Below, one piece after another: positions 50,613 through 57,521 of a stretch of DNA of 64,000 nucleotides; position 1 is the stretch's first letter, and each line of letters starts with the position of its first letter. Both the position numbers and the translations under genes were made by a program. The DNA is from Ruminococcus sp. OA3 (GTDB taxonomy: Bacteria > Bacillota > Clostridia > Lachnospirales > Lachnospiraceae). The notes below the pieces were generated by a model. It worked only from the letters and a program-made list of their open reading frames with translations. It was not told the DNA's origin and did not search any database. The DNA lies in assembly GCF_022440845.1 (NCBI RefSeq), contig NZ_JAKNTO010000001.1:930001-994000 (forward strand), given 5' to 3'.

Positions 50613-52436
50613 TTATTTGGAAGCGCGTTTGCGCAGTCTTGCGTCCAGTATTTTTTTACGGATGCGCAGGCTGTCCGGTGTGACTTCCAGCAGCTCATCT
50701 TTATCGATGAACTCCAGGGCCTGTTCGAGACTCAACACACGCGGAGGCGTCAGTTTCAGCGCTTCATCAGCAGAAGAAGACCTTGTATTGGTGAGGTGTT
50801 TAGTCTTACAGACGTTGAGTTCAATATCCTCAGCCTTGCCGTTCTGTCCGATGACCATTCCGGCGTACACCTTTTCGCCGGGACCGATGAAGAGTGTTCC
50901 GCGGTCCTGAGCGGAGAACAGTCCATAAGTCACGGATTCACCTGATTCAAACGCGATCAGAGAACCCTGTTTGCGGTACTGGATGTCTCCCTTGTACGGA
51001 CCGTATTCGTCGAAGACGGTATTCATGATACCATTTCCTTTGGTCGCCGTCATGAACTCACCGCGGTACCCGATCAGGCCGCGGGCAGGGATTGAAAATT
51101 CCAGGCGTGTGGATCCGTCACTCGCGAGACTCATGCCCTGAAGTTCTCCCCTGCGCTCGCTCAGTTTCTGGATTACGGATCCGGAGAATTCTTCCGGGAC
51201 GTCTATGAAGGCAATCTCCATAGGTTCCAGAAGCTGGCCCCGCTCATTTTCCTTGTATAGTACCTCGGCTTTGCTGACGGCGAATTCGTACCCTTCACGC
51301 CGCATGTTTTCGATCAGTACCGACAGATGCAGCTCACCGCGGCCGGAAACTTTAAAGCAGTCCGGTGATTCCGTATCTTCCACCCGAAGGCTCACGTCAG
51401 TATTCAGCTCACGCATGAGACGTTCACGGATATGCCGTGAAGTAATAAATTTCCCTTCCTGACCCGCCAGAGGACTGTCATTAACCATAAACTGCATGGC
51501 AATAGTCGGTTCTGAGATTTTCTGGAACGGAATCGGCTGCGGATTTTCCGGGTCACACAGAGTGTCTCCGATGTGGATATCAGAGATACCGGATATGGCA
51601 ACAATGGAGCCGATGCCGGCCTCTCTTACTTCTATTTTATTGAGACCGTCAAACTCGTACAGTTTGCTGATCTTTACTTTTTTCTTTTTGGTGAGGTCAT
51701 GGTCATTGACAAGCATTACATCCTGATTGACAGTTATACTGCCGTTGTCAACTTTACCCACACCGATACGCCCCACATATTCGTTATAGTCAATGGTGCT
51801 GATCAGGAGCTGGGTTCCGGCATCCGGATCACCCTCCGGTGCGGGGATATGTGTGAGGATTGTGTCAAACAGGGGCTGCATATCCTGCGGAGTATCATCC
51901 AGATCCCGAAGCGCATATCCCGATTTAGCAGAAGCAAACAAAAACGGGCAGTCCAGCTGCCTGTCAGAGGCTTCAAGGTCCATCAGCAGTTCCAGCACCT
52001 CATCGACCACTTCGTGGGGGCGAGCCTCAGACCGGTCGATTTTATTCACGCAGACGATAACATCCAGGTCCAGTTCGAGTGCTTTGCGGAGTACAAATTT
52101 TGTCTGCGGCATAGCCCCCTCAAATGCGTCAACGACGAGGATAACACCGTTGACCATTTTCAGTACACGTTCTACTTCTCCGCCGAAATCGGCATGGCCG
52201 GGGGTGTCGATGATATTGATTTTTACATCTTTATATGATACTGCTGTATTTTTAGAAAGAATTGTGATACCGCGCTCACGTTCAATATCGTTGGAGTCCA
52301 TGACACGTTCCTGGACCTCCTGATTTTCACGGAATACTCCGCTTTGCTTTAACAATTCATCCACCAGTGTCGTCTTGCCGTGGTCTACATGAGCGATAAT
52401 GGCGACATTTCTTACATCTTCTCTCTTGGTCTTCAT
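50613..52436 (-). CDS. typA: Ribosome-associated GTPase TypA/BipA (607 aa)
   Basis: EF-G-like translational GTPase: G1 AHVDHGKTTL (about residues 14-23), switch II DTPGHADFGGEV, G4 VNKIDRSEARPHE, then EF-Tu domain 2-like, EF-G domain V-like and the TypA-specific C-terminal region GNGIMNTVFDEYGPYKG and TRSSSADEAL. It assists ribosome assembly and growth at low temperature or under stress. It is monocistronic and shares a terminator with the deacetylase gene. Confidence 0.96.
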   Translation of the reverse strand: MKTKREDVRNVAIIAHVDHGKTTLVDELLKQSGVFRENQEVQERVMDSNDIERERGITILSKNTAVSYKDVKINIIDTPGHADFGGEVERVLKMVNGVILVVDAFEGAMPQTKFVLRKALELDLDVIVCVNKIDRSEARPHEVVDEVLELLMDLEASDRQLDCPFLFASAKSGYALRDLDDTPQDMQPLFDTILTHIPAPEGDPDAGTQLLISTIDYNEYVGRIGVGKVDNGSITVNQDVMLVNDHDLTKKKKVKISKLYEFDGLNKIEVREAGIGSIVAISGISDIHIGDTLCDPENPQPIPFQKISEPTIAMQFMVNDSPLAGQEGKFITSRHIRERLMRELNTDVSLRVEDTESPDCFKVSGRGELHLSVLIENMRREGYEFAVSKAEVLYKENERGQLLEPMEIAFIDVPEEFSGSVIQKLSERRGELQGMSLASDGSTRLEFSIPARGLIGYRGEFMTATKGNGIMNTVFDEYGPYKGDIQYRKQGSLIAFESGESVTYGLFSAQDRGTLFIGPGEKVYAGMVIGQNGKAEDIELNVCKTKHLTNTRSSSADEALKLTPPRVLSLEQALEFIDKDELLEVTPDSLRIRKKILDARLRKRASK

Positions 52437-52645
52437 GGTATTTCCTTCCTGAATTTATATATTTTCTGTGGGTTTTGGGCTTAACCCGCGAAATTACGTG
52501 GATTTCCTGACTATACAAGTCTACCACATTTTGTTCGGAATACAAGTAATTATGAAAAAAATTATTTTTTGGTTCTAATGTGGGAAAAAATGGAATAGAT
52601 ATGATATAGACAAAATACAACGAAGAGGAAGGGGTACTATCATTC

Positions 52646-53272
52646 ATGGCAGATAAGATTATTGAAAACAATCAGGTAGCAATTATGGGGAGGATCGCAT
52701 CACAGTTTACGTTCAGCCATCAGGTATTTGGCGAGGGCTTTTATCTTGTCGACGTGCTGGTTAAACGATTAAGCGATTCAGAGGACCGGATTCCCGTCAT
52801 GGTTTCCGAACGGCTCATCGATGTCACACAGGATTATGAGGGAGAGTATATCCAGGTGGCAGGGCAGTTCAGGTCCTACAACCGGCACGAGGAGAAAAAG
52901 AACCGGCTGGTGCTTTCTGTTTTTGCCAGAGAAATCAGTTTTGTTGACGAAGAAGATGAATCGATGAAATCGAATCAGATCTTCCTGGACGGTTACATAT
53001 GTAAACCGCCGGTTTACCGAAAAACACCACTGGGCCGCGAAATCGCAGACTTGCTGATCGCGGTAAACCGTCCATATGGAAAATCGGATTACATTCCCTG
53101 CATATGCTGGGGGAGAAATGCCCGATATGCGTCAGCATTCCAGGTAGGAGGACACGTTCTCATCTGGGGAAGGATTCAAAGCAGAGAATACATGAAGAAA
53201 ATCAGCGAGGACGAGACAGAACGCAGGATAGCTTATGAAGTGTCTGTGAGTAAACTGGAGTACGTGGATTGA
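52646..53272 (+). CDS. SSB-like protein with two OB folds (208 aa)
   Basis: Two single-stranded DNA-binding OB-fold units are visible. The first covers about residues 8-98 (NQVAIMGRIASQFTFSHQVFGEGFYLVDV then GEYIQVAGQFRSYNR in separate strands). The second covers about 105-205 (NQIFLDGYICKPPVYRKTPLGREIADLLIAVNRPYGKSDYIPCICWG, of which key parts are GREIADLLIA and SDYIPCICWG). Standard SSB has one OB fold and an acidic tail; here the tail is absent and the end is LEYVD. So it is a specialised SSB paralogue, not the main replication SSB. Confidence 0.75.
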   Translation: MADKIIENNQVAIMGRIASQFTFSHQVFGEGFYLVDVLVKRLSDSEDRIPVMVSERLIDVTQDYEGEYIQVAGQFRSYNRHEEKKNRLVLSVFAREISFVDEEDESMKSNQIFLDGYICKPPVYRKTPLGREIADLLIAVNRPYGKSDYIPCICWGRNARYASAFQVGGHVLIWGRIQSREYMKKISEDETERRIAYEVSVSKLEYVD

Positions 53273-53297
53273 CAAAAAAAATGAATAATGATATAGT
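53269..53297 (+). promoter_or_regulatory. Promoter of the dapAB operon
   Basis: TTGACA (53269-53274) overlaps the SSB stop codon, followed by a 17-bp spacer and TATAGT (53292-53297). Transcription would begin just before the lysine aptamer. Confidence 0.7.
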
Positions 53298-53317
53298 TAA
53301 AATAATCAAATAATTTT

Positions 53318-53482
53318 GATAGAGGTCGCATTCTTAATCAGTAGCTTATTGGATGTTTCGGGAACAGAGGAAGATAAGCAAAAGGGAAGAGTGCCGAAAG
53401 GGTAGGATACCGGGATTTTATCCTTGGGCATATGGTGAATAACCATATGACTGTCATCATTTCTGATGGAGTGCTATCTGAA
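53318..53482 (+). promoter_or_regulatory. Lysine riboswitch (L box)
   Basis: Conserved L-box elements are present in order: AGAGGTCGCA (53321-53330), GTGCCGAAAGGG (53390-53401), TTGGGC (53425-53430), GACTGTCAT (53450-53458) and GGAGTGCTATCTG (53468-53480). A terminator follows at 53507. In this class lysine binding causes premature termination, which fits the diaminopimelate genes downstream. Confidence 0.92.
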
Positions 53483-53506
53483 GTTCATGGACTATATGTA
53501 TTCTTT

Positions 53507-53541
53507 GGAGGCGGCCTGACGAAGGGATCGCCTCTTTCTTT
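53507..53541 (+). terminator. Terminator of the lysine riboswitch
   Basis: GAGGCG (53508-53513) pairs with CGCCTC (53529-53534), followed by TTTCTTT. It is the expression platform of the lysine switch, 24 bp before dapA. Confidence 0.78.
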
Positions 53542-53564
53542 GCTCACAATAAGGAGGAATAAAA

Positions 53565-54458
53565 ATGGCAATTTTTAAAGGAGCCGGTGTAGCCATCGTT
53601 ACACCTATGCACGAAGATTTATCGATCAACTACAACAAGCTGGAGGAGCTGCTGGAAGAACAGATTACGGCGGGCACAGATGCGATCATCATCTGCGGTA
53701 CGACGGGTGAATCCGCGACATTGAGTGAGGAGGAACATCTGGAAGCCATTAAATTTACGATTGATAAGGTGGCGAAACGGATTCCTGTAATCGCAGGGAC
53801 AGGTTCCAACAGTACACATACAGCGGTCAACATGTCAAAAGATGCCGCAGAATACGGTGCGGACGGACTGCTCATCGTGACACCGTACTATAATAAAGGG
53901 ACTCAGAACGGATTGATCAGACATTATACTACAATTGCTGAAGCGGTTAAGAAACCGATCATCATGTATAACGTGCCGAGCAGAACAGGATGCAATATAC
54001 TGCCCCCCACGGTAGCGTCTCTGTTTAAAAATGCGGAGAACATTGTCGGCATCAAGGAAGCGACCGGAAATATTTCGCAGGTTGCAAAAGTGATGGAACT
54101 GACAGACGGTAAGATTGATCTTTATTCGGGTAATGATGATCAGATTGTTCCGCTGCTGTCACTCGGCGGTATCGGTGTGATTTCTGTGCTGTCAAACATT
54201 GCTCCAAAGGAAACCCACGATATTGTCATGAAGTATCTCGAGGGGGATGTTGCAGGCAGCCGCGATCTTCAGATCAGGGCAATCTCACTGATTGATGAGC
54301 TGTTCTGTGAAGTGAATCCGATTCCGGTGAAGGCTGCGATGAATCTTATGGGCAAGGATGTAGGACCGCTCCGTCTTCCGCTGACAGAGATGGAACCGGC
54401 TAATCAGGCAAGGCTGGCAGCTGCAATGAGAGACTTTGGACTGAATGTGGTAAAATAG
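53565..54458 (+). CDS. dapA: 4-hydroxy-tetrahydrodipicolinate synthase (297 aa)
   Basis: It condenses pyruvate and aspartate semialdehyde in the first step of diaminopimelate and lysine synthesis. TIM-barrel aldolase motifs are visible: GTTGESATLSEEEH, YNVPSRTGCNI with the catalytic Tyr, and GIKEATGN with the Schiff-base Lys (about 162). Length is standard. AAGGAGGAA precedes the start. It is under the lysine riboswitch and co-transcribed with dapB 11 bp downstream. Confidence 0.96.
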   Translation: MAIFKGAGVAIVTPMHEDLSINYNKLEELLEEQITAGTDAIIICGTTGESATLSEEEHLEAIKFTIDKVAKRIPVIAGTGSNSTHTAVNMSKDAAEYGADGLLIVTPYYNKGTQNGLIRHYTTIAEAVKKPIIMYNVPSRTGCNILPPTVASLFKNAENIVGIKEATGNISQVAKVMELTDGKIDLYSGNDDQIVPLLSLGGIGVISVLSNIAPKETHDIVMKYLEGDVAGSRDLQIRAISLIDELFCEVNPIPVKAAMNLMGKDVGPLRLPLTEMEPANQARLAAAMRDFGLNVVK

Positions 54459-54469
54459 AAAGGAACGAC

Positions 54470-55231
54470 ATGGTTAGAATTATAATGCACGGATGCAACG
54501 GCCATATGGGACAGGTGATCTCTGGCCTTGTAAAAGAGGATGAGGGAGCCGAGATCGTGGCCGGTATTGACGTAGTGGACAATCGGGACAACGGATATCC
54601 CGTGTTTACGGACATGAATGAGTGTGAAATTGAAGCGGATGCAATCATTGACTTTTCCACGGCCAAAGCAGCAGATGCAATTTTGGATTACAGCGCCAGG
54701 AGACAAATCCCTATCGTACTGTGTACAACCGGGTTATCAGAGGAACAGCTTCATAAGGTGGAAGAAACTGCAAAAAAAGTTGCGGTTCTCAAATCTGCCA
54801 ATATGTCACTCGGTATCAACATGCTGCTGAAACTTCTCAAAGAGGCAGCACAGCTCCTTGCACCTGCTGGCTTTGATATGGAGATTGTGGAGAGACATCA
54901 CAGACTGAAAGTCGATGCACCAAGCGGAACTGCGCTGGCGCTGGCAGACAGTATCAATGAAGCACTGGATAATTCCTATGAATATAAATATGACAGAAGT
55001 CAGGAACGTAAAAAAAGAGAAAAAAATGAAATCGGTATCTCTGCAGTTCGCGGCGGAACAATTGTAGGAGATCACGAGGTGATCTTTGCGGGAGCTGATG
55101 AAGTGATCGAGTTCAGGCATACAGCTTATTCAAAAGCCATATTTGGGAAAGGCGCTGTTCAGGCTGCTAAATTCCTGAAGGGAAAAGGACCGGGGCGTTT
55201 TGATATGAGCGACGTAATCAATGAAGCTTAA
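54470..55231 (+). CDS. dapB: 4-hydroxy-tetrahydrodipicolinate reductase (253 aa)
   Basis: NAD(P)H-dependent second enzyme of the lysine/DAP pathway. The Rossmann motif GCNGHMGQVI (residues 6-15), catalytic ERHHRLKVDAPSGTAL and the substrate-binding motif GGTIVGDHEVIF are visible. It lies 11 bp after dapA with AGAAAGGAA, so both follow the lysine riboswitch. The length is standard. Confidence 0.96.
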   Translation: MVRIIMHGCNGHMGQVISGLVKEDEGAEIVAGIDVVDNRDNGYPVFTDMNECEIEADAIIDFSTAKAADAILDYSARRQIPIVLCTTGLSEEQLHKVEETAKKVAVLKSANMSLGINMLLKLLKEAAQLLAPAGFDMEIVERHHRLKVDAPSGTALALADSINEALDNSYEYKYDRSQERKKREKNEIGISAVRGGTIVGDHEVIFAGADEVIEFRHTAYSKAIFGKGAVQAAKFLKGKGPGRFDMSDVINEA

Positions 55232-55318
55232 AAAATAAAAAAATTGAATAAATTCCGACAGACACGTGTATATTAATAACATCGAAATCTGATAAGAGAA
55301 AGAAAAGGAGACGATATT

Positions 55319-55735
55319 ATGAAGTGTATGAAGAAGTGGATGTTGGGATTGATGCTGGCAGCGATGGTATGTTTCATGGCGGGATGTGGTAACGCTGATA
55401 ATACTGATAAAAACAATGCAGCCACAGAGGAAAATACCGACGGGACAGACAACGGTGTTGATGATAATAATAACACCGGCAACGTGAACGATGCTACAGA
55501 CGGTACAACAAACAATACCACGGACAACGCGACTACCGGAAATGACAATACCGGCAATGAAGCAGGAACCGGCGGACTGAATTCTGACGGCACGAATACG
55601 AACGGCACAACAGATAACAATAACAACAATGGCGATAATCTTGTCGAGGACGCCGGCGAAGGAATTGAAGACCTGGGACAGGGTGTGGAAGATCTCGGAA
55701 AAGATGCATCCAACGATGCGCGTACTAATCCATAA
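55319..55735 (+). CDS. Low-complexity lipoprotein rich in Asn, Asp, Thr and Gly (138 aa)
   Basis: A lipoprotein signal ends in FMAGC (Cys about 23). About 80 residues of Asn/Asp/Thr/Gly-rich low-complexity sequence (NNNTGNVNDATDG, then TDNNNNNGDN) follow, and a short amphipathic acidic end with EGIEDLGQGVEDLGKDA repeated as an 8-residue motif. No catalytic domain is visible. It resembles the surface lipoproteins with disordered linkers found in Lachnospiraceae. The ribosome binding site is AAAGGAGACG. A terminator follows. Confidence 0.75.
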   Translation: MKCMKKWMLGLMLAAMVCFMAGCGNADNTDKNNAATEENTDGTDNGVDDNNNTGNVNDATDGTTNNTTDNATTGNDNTGNEAGTGGLNSDGTNTNGTTDNNNNNGDNLVEDAGEGIEDLGQGVEDLGKDASNDARTNP

Positions 55736-55755
55736 CCCGCTGTGATGTAATTGCA

Positions 55756-55789
55756 TGCTGCCGTTGCCGGATGGCGATGGCAGCATTTT
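55756..55789 (+). terminator. Terminator between the lipoprotein and hisA genes
   Basis: TGCTGCCGTTGCC (55756-55768), loop GGAT, and GGCGATGGCAGCA (55773-55785) form a 13-bp stem with two G-T pairs, followed by TTTT. Confidence 0.8.
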
Positions 55790-55828
55790 AACGCTGGTAT
55801 GAGCTCTTTTGGATGGAGGATACGATGT

Positions 55829-56605
55829 ATGCGGTTTCGGCCTTGCATTGATATACATAATGGAAAAGTAAAACAGATCGTGGGAGGAAGCCTGAAAGAC
55901 CTGGGAGACCTGGCTCAGGAGAATTTTGTTTCCGCGCAGGATGCTGTGTTTTATGCGGAGCTTTACCGCAGCCGGGGAATCGGCGGGGGACATGTGATTC
56001 TGCTGAATCCCGAATCCTCCCCATATTACAGGCAGACAAAGCAGCAGGCATTGAATGCCCTGAAAGCTTATCCGGGGGGCCTGATGGCGGGAGGAGGAAT
56101 TCACGCCGGGAATGCAGCTGAGTTTCTGGAGGCAGGGGCAAGTCATGTGATCGTGACATCATATGTATTCCGGGATGGTAATATTTCCTGGGATAATCTG
56201 AACCGCATTACGAAAGCAGTCGGACGTGAGCATCTGGTTCTCGACCTGAGCTGCAGACTGAAGGGCAGAAGTTACTATATTGTAACAGATCGGTGGCAGA
56301 AGTTTACCGAAGTGACCGTGACGCAGGAGGTTATGGATGAGCTGGCAGAATACTGCGATGAATTCCTGATACATGCGGTCGATGTAGAAGGAAAAGCCTC
56401 CGGTATTGAGACGGACCTTGTGCGCATTCTGGCAGGACACCGCAGGAATCCGATCACGTATGCGGGGGGGGTTGGCTGCTATGAAGACTTATATCGGCTG
56501 CGTGAGACCGGGGGGAACAAAATTGACGTGACGGTGGGCAGTGCACTTGATCTGTTCGGCGGGCCTATGGAGTACGAACAAATTTTGAGAATATGCGATA
56601 ATTAA
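55829..56605 (+). CDS. hisA: HisA of the eukaryotic type (258 aa)
   Basis: ProFAR isomerase of histidine synthesis. The sequence follows the yeast HIS6 pattern instead of the usual bacterial HisA: CIDIHNGKVKQIVGGSL, NFVS, GGHVILLNP, AGGGI, ASHVIVTSYVF, VLDLSCR, FLIHAVDVEGKASGIE and VTVGSALDLFGG. The catalytic Asp residues lie in IDIHNGK and VDVEGKA. The start at 55829 has ATGGAGGATACG; upstream in-frame codons lie inside the terminator. It stands alone, away from other his genes. Lateral transfer is possible, but this form also occurs in other Clostridia. Confidence 0.9.
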   Translation: MRFRPCIDIHNGKVKQIVGGSLKDLGDLAQENFVSAQDAVFYAELYRSRGIGGGHVILLNPESSPYYRQTKQQALNALKAYPGGLMAGGGIHAGNAAEFLEAGASHVIVTSYVFRDGNISWDNLNRITKAVGREHLVLDLSCRLKGRSYYIVTDRWQKFTEVTVTQEVMDELAEYCDEFLIHAVDVEGKASGIETDLVRILAGHRRNPITYAGGVGCYEDLYRLRETGGNKIDVTVGSALDLFGGPMEYEQILRICDN

Positions 56606-56757
56606 CAGTTTTAATGTAGAATAATAAGAAGTTTTCTAAATTCTATTGCGAACAAATTAGACATGTATTATAATATGAATAATTACAGATGACGGCAGAC
56701 GTTCCTGTCAATCGGCGTTGCCCTCACTGTAAAATACGAGCCAAAGGGGTTGACATC

Positions 56758-57288
56758 ATGAATTTTATAATTAGTGGAAAGAATATTGAGGTTACTTCAG
56801 GACTGAAATCGGCGATCACAGAAAAACTGGGTAAGCTGGAGAGGTACTTTACACCGGAGACGGAAATCGTTGTTACATTAAGCGTAGAGAAAGAGCGTCA
56901 GAAAATTGAAGTGACAATCCCGGTAAAAGGAAATATCATCCGTTCAGAGCAGGTCAGCAATGATATGTACGTATCGATCGATCTGGTAGAGGAGGTTATC
57001 GAAAGACAGTTAAGAAAGTATAAAAATAAAATCGTTGATAAACATCAGGACGGAGGTAATCTCCAGAAGGCTTTTATAGAGAAAGAAGCAGACGATGATG
57101 AAGAGGTAAAGATCATCCGCACGAAACGATTCGGGATCAAACCGATGTATCCGGAAGACGCATGTGTGCAGATGGAACTGCTCGGTCACAATTTCTTCGT
57201 GTTCTGCAATGCAGAGACAGAAGAAGTAAATGTAGTGTACAAGAGGAAAGGGAATACGTACGGACTGATAGAACCGGAATTTTCCTGA
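56758..57288 (+). CDS. hpf: Long-form ribosome hibernation promoting factor (176 aa)
   Basis: The N-terminal HPF/YfiA domain (residues 1-100) reads FIISGKNIEVTSGLKSAITEKLGKLERYF as successive segments. The C-terminal dimerisation domain (about 120-176) has RTKRFGIKPMYPEDACVQMELLGHNFFVF in part and ends VVYKRKGNTYGLIEPE. The long form makes 100S ribosome dimers in stationary phase. The start at 56758 has AAAGGGG. The downstream terminator makes it monocistronic. Confidence 0.94.
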   Translation: MNFIISGKNIEVTSGLKSAITEKLGKLERYFTPETEIVVTLSVEKERQKIEVTIPVKGNIIRSEQVSNDMYVSIDLVEEVIERQLRKYKNKIVDKHQDGGNLQKAFIEKEADDDEEVKIIRTKRFGIKPMYPEDACVQMELLGHNFFVFCNAETEEVNVVYKRKGNTYGLIEPEFS

Positions 57289-57301
57289 TAGACGGAGAGA
57301 T

Positions 57302-57330
57302 AAACAGGATGCTTTGGCATCCTGTTTTTT
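57302..57330 (+). terminator. Terminator of hpf
   Basis: AACAGGATGC (57303-57312), loop TTTG, and GCATCCTGTT (57317-57326), followed by TTTT. The rest of the gap to 57521 is AT-rich, with no gene or recognised RNA. Confidence 0.9.
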
Positions 57331-57521
57331 GTACAATAAAATGTCGATAGAACTCTGATAATTATAAACGAATATTTCTTTTTCGTGAACATTCTTAAGA
57401 ATAACTTAAATATGTGTGTACACTATTGATTTTGGGGCATTGTTACCGTATGCTGTAAGTAAGAAATGGGTTAAAAAGGGGCGTATGAAAGAGCTGAAAA
57501 AATGGAAAAGAGGTGTGCAGT

